Positions 24,469-36,798 of a DNA stretch of 64,000 nucleotides are shown here, in pieces; the stretch's first letter is position 1, and each line of letters starts with the position of its first letter. The DNA is taken from assembly GCA_963930655.1 (NCBI GenBank), contig OZ005608.1:8804001-8868000 (forward strand), read 5' to 3'. Both the position numbers and the translations under genes were made by a program. The notes beneath the pieces were generated by a model, which made no database searches, had not been told where the DNA came from, and saw nothing but the letters and a program-made list of their open reading frames with translations. This stretch comes from Myrica gale. Lineage: Eukaryota > Streptophyta > Magnoliopsida > Fagales > Myricaceae.

Positions 24469-25184
24469 CATAAAAGTAGGGCTGAAAACCGACTCCTCGG
24501 CGCTATTTCCAGCCCCTATTCAGTTGCTGAAAAATATTGGCCGACAACTGCGCCGAGGGAGAAAGGTACTAGTCGATGTTTGGTCGGCCCAAGAGAGAGA
24601 GGGAGAGTCGACGATGATGGCGATGAGAGGGTGTCACGCTCCGAACGCTAGCTCGAAGGGGTTAATGACAGCCGCGAACATCCACTCAATGAATGTTCCA
24701 GCGTTTTCTCTAAATCTTGCAGCGGAATTATATATAATTATATACATATATACATACAACTGAGAGAGAGACGAGCCAAGGAGATTTACATAAAATTCAA
24801 CTTACACGAAACGAATTCCTCGTAAGAGAGTAAACATCTTAATTACATAGCATGACTGCATAACTGAGGTACATGACCTAAGAGATTCCATCAAAACCTC
24901 TTTATATTGACCTACTCATAACATCTTTACATCACATCATGAATCCTTATATACCTTACATTATTGTTTAGCAACCTGCTGCCTCAGTATGATATCAAGC
25001 ACTCTTAGGGCTTCTTGTGCATTCTCCAACTCCTGACCCGTAGTGTATTCCCAATGGCCTATGACCAACAACATTACAATCTAATATTTACTAAGTTAGG
25101 TAATCCTCAGAGCTCCTGACACCTGACAAATCTGGAATGATACATTTTAAAAAAACTGTAAGTCAAACGACTCAGTAAGGAAAA

Positions 25185-25375
25185 GAACTTGTAAACATGA
25201 ACATGAACTTGAACTTGTAAACTTGAAACTCGTAAACATAAACTTGTACTTGTAAACTTGAAACTTGTAAACATGAACTTGAGCTTGTACTTGTAAACTT
25301 GAAACTTGTAAACATGAACTTGTAATCATGCACTGGGAATATAACTTGAAATCATGCACTTGTAAACATAATGTG
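25185..25375. repeat. Minisatellite in the large LTR
   Basis: Irregular repetition of AACTTGTAAAC and AACATGAACTTG, about a dozen partial copies. A reading frame across it is an artefact of the repeat. Confidence 0.85.
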
Positions 25376-26944
25376 CTTCATGCATGATCATGACTTCTTG
25401 ATGTGCATGTATGCTTCTTGTGTGTATATGCAGATGCACTTGCTCTTGAAAATGTATACTTGCACTTGTAAAGATCTTGATCTTGGAAAACATCAAATTC
25501 TTATCACGTGGGCTACTTGCGCTCCATTTAACCCTTGAAGTCAGGGTTGTGCGTTCCCATCGGAACTGTCCCCTATTTCCCTTGGAGACATTACATCTGG
25601 TCAAACTAGCCCACCTTCTCGCATTCGTCCTTCAGTGTGGTTGCACCTACCTCTAGGATCACCCATCCTTCTCGCATTCGTCCTTCAGTATGAGTGTTCT
25701 TCTTGATGGTACGGTACTGACCAATGCCCCTAAACTTAACTTGTCATAAAACTTTCATACTTTCATTTGCATGAAAACTTCTTTTCTTTCTTTCAAGAAA
25801 ATCATGCAAATGCTTATGACGTGTCATGCTTGATAACAAATATCTCGTAAAACTTTCATGCTTACCTTTGCACAAAAACTTCTTCCATGCTTTCATGCAA
25901 ATGCGTATGTTATGCCATGCTTGATGAGAAATATCTTGTCATGCTTGGTTATAAACATGTTATGCTTGATAAAAATAACATGTTATGCTTGATCATAAAA
26001 ACATGTTGTGTATCATTCCAGTTTTCATAAAAAGTAGGTTTTCACTTACCTCGATCCTCTCGAGCTTAGAATGGGTCTTCCCCTACAAGCGAGTTACTTT
26101 CGTTACTTAACGCTTAAAAATAAACATTCAAAGAAAAGTATTCATATACGTACTCGGTTTCAAAATCCGTATCTTTAAACATGAGATTTCCTTTACGTGA
26201 AATCATACATGAATTCGTACTTAAAATTTCTTTTAAACATTTTTAGCTTTCATAAGAGCAAATTTGAAAACAACAATCATACACATCAAACAACTCTAAA
26301 TTAAGTGAACTCCTAGGGTATTCCAACTTGATCTTACAACATCATCTTTCATAACCTCAATATCCAAGATCGGATCCATAATGATTCAACCTTATCAACA
26401 ATTCCATACAAAATCAGCAGCCTACAATATGTCTAACTTAATATCCCTTATTTGATATATTTCATCATACCATGCCTGGACTAATGTCTACCAATTCCAT
26501 CACTTAAACCTCAAATGATATGTTATATAGTTGCTGCTGAGACCTATAGGATTTAACCTAAGTTACATTGGTCTTATCTCCAAGTTTTCAAGTTCACATA
26601 AACATCAATGCCCACAATCCTTCCAAACATAACCGATAGACATAAATCCTTATTTACGTGATCAACCCGTGACCATCTTGGCCTCCTTTTCACTCTTAGG
26701 CTTGCTATTTAATTCAATGTCATCAACATACCTTCACCACCATGAAGGAACCATTATACTTGAAGGATGAGGAAGAATCAACCAATTTGAAGCACAAATT
26801 CTTTCAACACTTTTTCCAAAGGAAGGAGGCACCCAAAACCCTCAATAAACTCCTTAACTTGGTTTTGGTCGGCTAGCCTTGATATTAGGGGTTTCACAAG
26901 TCTTCAATAGAAATCTCCAAAGATTCCACATTTTCCTGAAATTT

Positions 26945-27145
26945 CACAGACACCGGTCGAGCGCCAGTCGAGCACCGGTCGAACGCCAAGTCTCTGTCCA
27001 AATTTCATCTAGCCTCGCTCGAGCGGCTGTTAAGTGCTATGAATCTGTATGAAATCCTCCAAGCCAGCTCGAGCACCTGTCGAGCGCCGGTCAAGCGACA
27101 CGACTCTGTCTAACATTTTTCCTAAGGGCGTTCGAGCGTGATGAT
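26945..27145. repeat. Cluster of CGGTCGAGCG-like motifs
   Basis: CpG-rich motifs such as CCGGTCGAGCGCC, CTCGCTCGAGCGGC and GGGCGTTCGAGCG recur roughly every 10-50 bp in otherwise AT-rich LTR sequence. Several are near-palindromic. This may be a regulatory part of the LTR; the function is inferred only. Confidence 0.6.
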
Positions 27146-29687
27146 ACCTAAAAATAGGTCACTAACAACTCCCTATTCCAACAATCTTAAACATGGTTTC
27201 TAACTTGATTCTTTAGACCAACATCAAACCCACACAATTCATTACATGCCTGATCAATCTCCAAGCAACATTGTTCAAATTTCTATCTACTCTAACACAT
27301 GGCCATAACATAGCAAAATCATGATTACCACCAACACTCCATTTGGCCACAACTAGCATCTCATGCATGCATCATATTGCTAATTCTTGCTTAATCCAAG
27401 ACTTATAATCCAATCCCCCAGCAACCAAAACATTTTTTACAAGAAGTCCTCAAAGGCATAATACACAACAAAGTCCGGCCAACAGCAACTATGTCCTCTT
27501 CAAGCTTCCAAATTTCCAGCAACCAAAACTCCAATCTCCCCATGTCATAACCAACATTCAAGGACCAATTTATACTCCTAAGGAGGTGCTACAAAATCAG
27601 AGACCACCATGAAGGCAGAGGAGCAGATCTGCCCTCCACCCTCCAGCTCATGGCACTACCACCTGCTTGAAGATTAAATGACAGCAACCTATGCCACCAT
27701 CATCACCTATCCGGCCATGCTTACACAAATGTGTCCAGCTCTTGCTAACATCTCATAACAACAGCCATTCTTTCACATTCTTCCTACTTTTACAACTCCA
27801 ATTCAAAATTTACAGGAAAACCATGATTTCATCTTCATCAAGCTAAAGCTATTGCATTTACCCTTTTCTTTTGGGCCTTCCAACAAACACCTATGGCACA
27901 ACTAGTTTCCTTTGAAGCCTTAGCTCAATCTGACCGTGCATGCCTACCATCTCTTGAAAGTTCCTCACCTACAATTTGTCTCTCAACAAAACCCACATGC
28001 ATCTCAGCCTAGAGGTGAATCTAGCTGACAAAGAAAACTTAAAGGGGGTCTTATACGCAGGGCATGATCACTCCCTGCCATGGCTGACTATCACATGCAC
28101 CAAAGATATAATCTTTTCTATGTTTACCTTCTGCCCTAAGCTCCTATCAACAACCATTAAACCTAGCACCGAAATTCTCCTCCTTCATCCACATCTCTAG
28201 GACACTTTGCATGTCTACCTACCATTCTCAAATCATCAACAACCAAATCCAACATGCAGTAAGGAAAAACAAAGCATGGCAACCGAACCTAGTCTAGCAT
28301 TTTACCCACATCAAACTCACGGTTTTCCATGGTTTTCTTTGATCAAAGTGATAGATCTCCCTTACCTTGGTTATCTTCTATAGCTGTTGAGGTCTCCTTA
28401 GCCACTCAGCAGTCCATCTTCCCTTTTTCTTCTTCTGTTCTTTCCTTCCCTCTTCTCCTTCTCGGATTCCTTCCTTCTTCTTCTTCTTCTTTGGTTCAAA
28501 CTTCACCTTCTCCCCTATTTCTCGGGTCCTCTCTTGTGTGTGACTAAATGGATGTTGTGGGGGAGAACCGAGAGTGAAGTGAGTGCAAGAGTGAAATTAG
28601 TGTATTGCTTTTTGCCCATGTGACATGGTCAGTTCATTTAATGCCTTGTCCCCTCTCTTTTTGTTTTCTCATTTCTTGCCTCACTAGCCTTTCACGTGAA
28701 CTATTCCATCCCACTTCTCTTGACTTTCTTTGCTCTACAAGTTATGTCATCTAATTAATGCTTTGTCTCCTTCTCTTTATCTTCTTTGGCTTTACTTTGG
28801 TCTTCTCTTTCTCACTTCCTTGCGATTCACGTGAAACACCCACTTCACTAGACTTTCATTCATTTATTTATTTTATTTTGTTTTTCTCTCTTTCACATGG
28901 ACTACTTTATAAGCACACTAACTTATCACTTAGTTCTCCTAATGAAGCTTTAGACTATCTAATGACGGTATAAGGTAATTATACACTGACTTTCATAATC
29001 ATAATCCATACTTTAATATAATGAATTTGCTTAGGTGAATTCAGCATCTATAAGATAATAAAATGCACTCCTTGACATTAAATTTAATAAGTCTTTGTAA
29101 TATAAAAAAACCTCTTACATTAGGCCGAATAATAGCCCCCAAATTTAAACCCAAAATAGATACATAACATAATTCAGCATAATGAAATTCGGGGTCTCAC
29201 AGAGGGGAGGTGGTATCAGCGGTGGAGGAAGGTGGGGTGGAGGGTTGGCAATCTGAGACAAAAGGGGGGATTCGACTGAGGCTTGAGGAAGAACGGGGGG
29301 TAGGGAGACGATGTTGTCTCTTTAGGATTATAATATTTTAATTCAATCGGGCTAGCTCAAAACCGGTCGGTCTAGTCGGTTGCGGGCTGGTTTGGGTTGG
29401 CTCGATCGGTTCTAGCCCAAAAATGTACACCCCTACTTAAAAGTAACTCATTTGATCTTCTCTTTTCCTTTTTACGACATCTCTACCCTTTAAATATCCT
29501 TTCAACCCCTCACTTATTATTGCACTTGCTCTCTCGAATACAAATTTGAGAGGAAGCAAATTTATATTAATAAATGATGCATGAACTAAATTTTTAGTAG
29601 TACCTTAAATTGTTTACACCACAACACGTAGCAATGGTTAGGCTGTTAAGAATTTTTTTTTTGGATATCTCTAAAGCGTGATCAACA

Positions 29688-31726
29688 CATGACTACAACA
29701 AATATGAGTTTTAGTGACCAATCATTTCGTTGGTAAAGAGACAAAATTGAGTTGTCAAAACGCTATAGCAACCATATAAGACCGTTGTTGAGTGGTCACA
29801 ACTAAATCGTCGATAAAGGCTTTCAGCGATGGAAAGAATATGTTGTCATTAATACATATAGCGACAAAGTATATCGTTACTAAAGTTCAACTAACTTCGT
29901 CAATAGTGGGTCTACCAATTCATCCGTAGTGTTCGCTAGACATGACTATATAGCAACATATAACTTGGTCAACCAAACTAATACTAGCAACAAATAGAGT
30001 ATGTCGCTAAAGTTCAGTTTAGCGACCAATAATAACAGACCCAAAACACTCAATATATATCCAGCACTAGTAATTTGCATTGCAAGTGCAAAAATAATAT
30101 TTTTAACATTAAATATCATCACTAGCATTTAGTAAATCTTTTTCATACGCAAGAAAGTGCATGTTTGAGTGCGCACATAGCTTGAGAAATCATAGAAACC
30201 GTATGCATAAATACCTCAAAAAACATCAAAGACAAAACGGGGGGAGTGAGAGAGATTGGTGGACATTGCTTGCAGAAGGAGGACGAGGGAGGAGCAGGCA
30301 AAAAAGTAGAGATGAAGTCCGAGGCGATCTCATCCAACGGCCTGACCTCCGATTTCAGCAAAGAGTAATCAGCATTAAGGGTCTTCATCATCTCCTCTGT
30401 TTTTCCTCCGGCTAGAAACAAAGAAAAAGAAGATCCGTGATTTCGTTCTCTTAGTAGCACATACGCCATCACTGGGCATAAAGAAGGGGGAGTTTTGATA
30501 AAAAGAAAAGGTAGCAGGGAGTGATAATGCGACTTTGGCACGAAATAAAATTTTCCCACTTCTTTAATATTTTTTATACTTCAATAATCGATATAAAAAT
30601 AATTATCTTTTATTTTTTCTTCTTCTGATAGTTCTGACAATATAAAATTCATTTTGTTTTACACTCTAATTAAAGTTATACTACATAAACTGAGTCATAT
30701 ATTGTAGCATGCATTAGTACTTATAATACTTAAGTACTTAGACCATATAATACACGGTATATTACTTAGTACATAGTCAAAGGTAACTGTATAATAAGAA
30801 TACTTAGTAATAAGCAAATGTATTAAAAATCTTAGTACATATTATTACGTGCATCACATATTTTTTTAGACTCTTTTTCACAACTAGTATAATAATCTTA
30901 ATTAAAATAGGTTGCTAGTAATAGTATATATTATATATAATTTAAAAGGACAATGTCTTGTATATAGCCTAATACTTAGTACGTAAAATGACTTAGAACT
31001 TACAGTACTTTGAATTTTATACTTCGTATTTAGAAAATCTTATCAGTACTTGGCAGTAACAATATGACATGTGTCTATATGCTCTTTAACATAACTTGAC
31101 AATAATACATAGCACTTAGTGTTAGTCCTAAGGTTACATGATAACTTTGGTCATTTAATTTTGATAATAACAAATCATTTGCAAACCTTTCTAAAGAGAT
31201 TATGTTATTCCATGAATCAAAAGCGTACATATAAAACATGCATGACAACTAAAAAGACCAATTCTTCTTAGTGTGCTAATGAACATGTCTTTGTCCTAAG
31301 TAATATATTCATAATAAACTAATGTGTATATATATACTTGTGTTTTATAATACCTTAATTGGTATATATATATATATGATAGAATTCAAAACCTCCATGC
31401 TCAGATATTATTCAATTCGAGACATAATTTACAAGTATTATTTCTCATATTGCACTACACATGTATTTTAACTCTTTAGGGACGAACAAGTATTTTCGTT
31501 GCTAAAGAGATATTTTTAGTAACGAACATAACATTTGTGGCTAAAAAGATGTGGTACTTTTAGCAACAAATTGGTTTCGCGACGAAGTTGATATTCATCG
31601 CAAAAAATATGTTTTTTAACTCTTTAGCAACAAACCAAATAATTTCGTTGCTAAAAAGGTATCTCTAGCGATAAAATTGATTTTGCTACTGATAAGTTGG
31701 TCGCTAAAGAACAAATTTGTTGTACA
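29688..31726. mobile_element. CACTA-type element, non-autonomous
   Basis: The left end has GACTACAACAAATATGAG and the right end the inverse of TGTACAACAAATTTG, close to the plant CACTACAACAAA terminus. Both ends carry many subterminal units of the form TTTAGCGAC(C/G)AA in direct and inverted orientation, at about 29700-30030 and 31475-31715. No transposase is visible in the 2.0 kb. The exact termini are worn, and no target-site duplication is certain. Confidence 0.65.
30143..30559 (-). other. GC-richer insert in the CACTA element, unknown
   Basis: A 138-codon open frame on the minus strand lies in a patch clearly GC-richer than the rest of the element. Its middle part contains ADYSLLKSEVRPLDEIASDF. 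I recognise no domain. It could be a captured piece of a host gene (5' leader and first coding part) or chance. Confidence 0.3.
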
Positions 31727-32092
31727 CTATATAAAATAAAATTTAATCAACTAGTTTGGATGATTAAAAATTGATTCCAAGAAAAAAAAAATACTAATAT
31801 AGGTTTAATTAGACACAAATTTATTATTCTATAACAAGAAAAATAATTAGACTTAAATTCTAATTGAGAGTTCTCGGCCTAGCCTATAAATATAAGCCTA
31901 GCTAGCTAAGGGTGAGAATTTTATCCGGTGGAGACTGAAAATTCCGGTACTGAAACCGAAACTCATTTTAGGGAAATTCCGGAATTAGAATTGAAACCGG
32001 ATATTTAAGCGGAAATGCTGCAATTTTTGTTTTTTTAAAAAAGAATTATTCAAGGCTAAAATGTCACCGTTTGAGCCCTATTTTTTTTTTAA

Positions 32093-32123
32093 TGTGACCT
32101 GGATCAAAATGACCCAGGTCACA
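32093..32123. repeat. Perfect 10-bp-stem hairpin in the hAT element
   Basis: TGTGACCTGG and CCAGGTCACA flank an 11-base loop. It sits just upstream of a pyrimidine-rich, GC-richer tract (32150-32290) that ends TTTCAG, which looks like a plant 5' leader or splice acceptor and may be captured host sequence. Confidence 0.5.
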
Positions 32124-32713
32124 CGAAGATGAAGTAAGACTTCCTTCTTCGTTGAAAAGTTGAAATTCTCACTTCTCACCCTTCACCTCCCAGCCGCGAG
32201 TGACAGCCCCCCAACTAAGTCCGACCTCCGTCCCTCCCAGCATCCCTCGAAATCTCTCTCTCACTCTCTTACGGGTTGCTGATTTCAGTTGTGTTTTGGT
32301 GACCGAACGTCTCACCAGCTCTCTGTTGAGGTGGACTTTGTTAATTTTAAATTTGTGAATTTTTAAAAGGGTACTAGCACATTTCATTTGAGAACTTGTT
32401 CTTGATTTTTTTTTTCTCTCTTTGGTGTTTTGATCCTTTAAGTTGACTACATTGTAAGGCCAAGTGTTAGAATTTTTGGGTATATTATTATTCAATGTTG
32501 AACAAGATAACTTGATCATACATCTGATAATGTGTTTTGTTTATCTTTATGTTGACACTCTATATTTGTGCATACATCTAATAATTTGTTATGATAGTGT
32601 GTTATGTTTATCCTAACTGATCACCAGCACCTAAAACTAGAATGTGTTCTGTTTATCTTTATGATGACACTCTATATTTGTTTTCTCTCTACTGCCTTGA
32701 TTTTTTTACTTTG

Positions 32714-35700
32714 TGTGGGTCCTAGTTTCAGGATTAAGGCAACCCAATAGGGGGGGTGAATTGATTTTCTAAACTTTTCGGTTAAAACCCCCAAAGTTGT
32801 GTTTGCAAGTAAATACTACTTTAGCACAAGTATATAATATGCGGAACTGTAAATAAGTGTTAAAGTAAGGAGTAGGGATAAGAGAAGCAAACACAGTATT
32901 TTTAGGTGGTTCGGCAAACCCGCCTACATCCACCCCTCAAGCTCCTTCACCGAGCCTTGAAGTTTTCCACTATTCTCCAATAGCTTTACACACTAGCTTC
33001 CGGGTGCTAGTGAACCGTACAAATGTTTTCTCCCGGGCTCAACACTCAAACCCACCCAAGTGGTTTTTCTGGCTCACCACTCACAACCTCACCAAGCTTG
33101 AGATATACACTCTCAAAGCTTCTTCTTTAGTGAACAACCTCACTAAAGGAAACACCTCTATTGGATAGGTAGATTTAGGAACAAGAACTCTCTTGATAGA
33201 GTAGATATGAAAATGGAAGCTCTATATCTTTATTCACACAAAGACAAGGATATAAAAGTGTGTTTTGTGTGAATGCTATGAGAAATATAGAATAAGAAAG
33301 TTTAGAATATTTCTCAAAGTAGTAGAAATGATATGTGGTCGTTGGGTTATCATTTTAGATGAAATGATGGTGTATTTATAGGCCACATATGAAAACTAGC
33401 CGTTTATAGTCATTGGGAGTTTTTGCTAAAACGAGTCGGTCGACCGCTACATGAGCCAGTCGACCGCTTCAAGTTACTGTTATTCCAACGGTCATATTGT
33501 CATAAGCTCAACGACTCTTTTGTCAAAACCAACCGGTCGACCGCTACATGAGGCGGTTGAAGACCGGTTGACCGCTTGAACAGCCGGTCGACCTCCTCAA
33601 CTTAAGCATGATCCGGTTCTTTTAAAACCAAGGTTTTTGAACACTTTTAAGAAACCAAATTTTGAAGACATACTTCCCATAAGTATATGAAGGTTTGGAG
33701 GTTTGATTGACATGTTTTGAAACCTATAAAAATATTTTAATCTTTCAAACAAAACTTAAAACAGTTTATGCACATTTTGAAAGATATGCAAGTGCGTGAT
33801 TCAAATCCATGTCAAATGTGAATAAAGAGTTACAAGAATTATACCCTAAGGTCTTGAATATTCGCTTTAAGCTCCTTGCATCTTTTTGTTCTTTTTTCTT
33901 CAAGGTTTGACTCTTTTCGTCAAGTTGTATTTGTCTTTGAAGATATCCATTTTGTAAACTCATCCATTTATTGAAATCATCAAAATCTCGATTGTGCACA
34001 AAAGCCAACAATCTCTCACTTTTTTTGTGATGACAATAAAGTGATAGTTTTGGGATGACTCCCCCTATCTTTTGCAATTGAACAAACATTTAAAACTTGA
34101 AGACAAAACATTAGTAGCCATTGGATTCATAAAGAGTAATACAATTAGAACATAATCCAATTAAAAGGAGAATTTATAGTCATCAAAACTATTAGCACAT
34201 TTCTCCCCCTTTGTCACATCAAAAAGACAAAGGACACATTTCTCCCTAAATATGCATTCTAAAAACAAAGGGAATCCAAGCACGTAAACATTTAAGAACT
34301 CTCCCCCTTTGTCAATCAAAAAGTGAATGCATGGATCTAATTCAAATGGTCATTTTTCATCCAAAAAATCAAGTTTGAGTTTTAAGTGACGATCTCTTTG
34401 TCATGGTATAGAGGATGTCTAACGGGGACTCAAGAGTCCATTGCTATTACGATAGTAGCCCACCGAGTGGGTTTGTACCAACCTCTTAGCTACCAATGAC
34501 AATTTAAAAGTCATTCTCAACCAAAGAAAGTTTAAGCAAACAAAAAACTTATTAAAGATCAGGATTTTTGTAAAAGAGTTAGCTTACAGATTTTCCACTT
34601 TGATAAAAGCAAGAAAATATGTGAAAGATAAGTACATTTGCATTTATAACATTTAACAACCAAGAAAATATAATTAGCCAACAATTTAAAGCATGTTCTC
34701 AATCAAGGATTTAGAAGTTACCAAAGGTTTCCCCTTAGCATTTGTCCTCAAATGTCATAAGTCTTCTTGATAGGCAAGTTTCATCCAAGCACCGTTTGTT
34801 GCTCCATCCTAAAAGAGAATCAAGAAATTATTTTTGGTACACAAGCCTTCTTGGGTCCTTCAATGTTAGTTTTGGTTCCTTTTGGAACCTATGCTTTCTT
34901 GAGAGTCTGGCTCCCAAGTTTCTTCAATGCACAATCAAAAATAAGATGTCCATCTTTGTTGCAAAAGTGACATGTTTGAGTAGGTGCATTAAAAGACTTG
35001 GCCTTCACAAAATAATTCTTAAAATATTTTTGTTGAATTGAAGGCTTGTAGCCTAAGTCACTTTTGTCAAGGAAACATCTTTGACTACTAAGCATGTTTT
35101 CCAAGATTTTGCTTCCTTTAGTAAACTTCTCAATAATTTTGCTTTGAGAAATAATCTTGTTGTTCCAAGCAACCTTTTCATTTTCAAATTCTAAAGCTTT
35201 TGTTGTGATAAATCATTTTCTAGCTTTAGAGTATCTCTCTCATGTTTCAAAGAATCAATTTCATTTGAGATCAAAATGAGTTTCTTTCTCAAAGATGAAT
35301 ATTTTGAACCTAGTAGTTCAAATTGACATAAAAGATCATCAAATACATTTTGAAGCTCAATATATGAAATTTCAGGCTCATCATCGGAAGAGTGTACCTC
35401 ATCTTCATCGGTATCCTCAAATGACATGTAGCACTTGTTGGCTATTTCTCCATTTTCTTCTTCTTCGGAGGAAGATGATCTTTCATCGTTGGCATTGTTC
35501 CCTTCGTGAGTGGTCTCTAGAGCATGCCAAATTTTCTTAGCATTTGTGCAAGAAGATATTCTATTAAAATCACATTTATCTAAGGCACAATAAAGAATGT
35601 TCATTGCTCCAGCATCCAAAGAAATTTTCTTTTTATCTAGGTCACTATATTCATATTTATTTTCAAATTCTCCAACTTTATTAGTAGGAATATGTGGACC

Positions 35701-36798
35701 ATTTAATATGCATAACCATAGATCAAAATCAATGGATGAATAAAAATTTTCATCCTAGCTTTCCAATATGTATAATCATTTTCGTCAAAAAGAGGTGGTC
35801 TTAGTGTGGAAAGCCCTTCAACTTGATTGTTGAAGCTTGAAGTTGTCATTCTAACTCAAGATGTTTATATCTTGTATAATGAGCACCAAGTTCTGATACC
35901 AATTGTGAGTCCTAGTTTCAGGATTAAGGCAACCCAAGAGGGGGGTGAATTGGTTTTCTAAACTTTTCGGTCGAAACCCCCAAAGTTGTGTTTGCAAGTA
36001 AATACTACTTTAACACAAGTATATAATATGCGGAACTGTAAATAAGTGTTAAAGTAAGGAGTAGGGATAAAAGAAATATAGAATAAGAAGGCTTAAAATA
36101 TTTCTCAAGTAGTAGAAATGATATGTGGTCATTGGGTTATTATTTTAGACGAAATGAAGGTGTATTTATAGGCCACATATGAAAATTAGCCGTTTATAGC
36201 CGTTGGAAATTTTTGCTAAAACGAGCCGGTCGACCGCTACATGAACCGGTCGACGCTTCAAGTTACCGTTATTCCAACGGTCATATTGTCAGAAGCTCAA
36301 CGACTCTTTGTCAAAACCAACAGGTAGACCGCTACATGAGGCTGTCGAAGTACCGGTCGACCGCTTGAACAGACGGTCGACCTCCTCAACTTAAGCATGA
36401 TCCGGTTCATTTAAAAATAAGGTTTTTGATCACTTTTAAACACCCAATTTTGAAGACATACTTCTCATAAGTATATGAAGGTTTGGAGGTTTGATTAGGA
36501 TGTTTTGAAACCTATAAAACATTTTAATCTTTCAAACAAAACTTAAAACGATTTATGCACATTTTGAAAGATATGCAAGTGCGTGATTCGAATCCTTGTC
36601 AAATGTGAAATAAAGAGTTACAAGGATTATACCCTAAGGTCTTGAATCTTCACTTTAAGCTCCTTGCATCTTTTTATTCTTCTTTCTTCAAGGTTTATCT
36701 CTTTTCGTCAAGTTGTCTTTTTCTTTGAAGATGTCCATTTTGTAAACTCATCCATTTATTGAAATCATCAAAATCTCGATTGTGCACAAAAGCCAACA
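32714..36798 (-). mobile_element. Second gag-only Sirevirus-like copia element
   Basis: The LTRs are 32714-34010 and 35904-36798 (the second is shorter). Both begin TGTG(G/A)GTCCTAG and end AAAAGCCAACA. The target sites are CTTTG (32709-32713) and CTTCG (36799-36803), four of five identical. A primer-binding site complementary to initiator tRNA lies just inside the right LTR, and a purine-rich tract (minus strand) lies inside the left LTR. Only gag-like sequence lies between, with several breaks. Confidence 0.85.
34889..35619 (-). mobile_element. Sirevirus-type gag region (fossil)
   Basis: The minus strand encodes LYCALDKCDFNRISSCTNAK and then IWHALETTHEGNN, the copia gag core. An acidic linker and a coiled-coil-like segment follow (near 35340-35191), then a CCHC knuckle (CHFCNKDGHLIFDC) at about 34990-34945. 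It belongs to the element at 32714-36798. Confidence 0.8.

Larger units (their letters stand above)
24632..29201 (-). mobile_element. 4.57-kb Ty3/gypsy-type LTR, probably solo
   Basis: Starts TGTCACGCTCCGAAC and ends GGGGTCTCACA on the plus strand. It is bounded by GAGGG on both sides (24627-24631 and 29202-29206), a perfect 5-bp target-site duplication. On the minus strand the LTR reads TGTGAGACCCCG ... CGTGACA, a form common in large gypsy LTRs. I see no gag or pol inside and no repeat of the start near the end, so it is either a solo LTR or a very large non-coding element. It carries TTACTGAGTCG-like wording (minus strand, near 25160-25175) and two internal repeat clusters. Confidence 0.75.
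24477..29435. mobile_element. Small hAT element split by a large LTR
   Basis: The left end is TAGGGCTGAAAACCGAC and the right end is ATGTACACCCCTA, typical hAT termini. The flanking 8-mers are CATAAAAG (24469-24476) and CTTAAAAG (29436-29443), seven of eight identical. Without the LTR and one copy of its target site the hAT is about 384 bp, with no room for a transposase, so it is a non-autonomous element. Its interior has the CGGTCGG/TTGGCTCGATCGG wording common near hAT ends. Confidence 0.8.

Noticed and set aside
25185-27145. Possible CRISPR-like array in the repeats of the large LTR
   Set aside because: Repeats are irregular and without constant-length spacers, and the context is a plant LTR.
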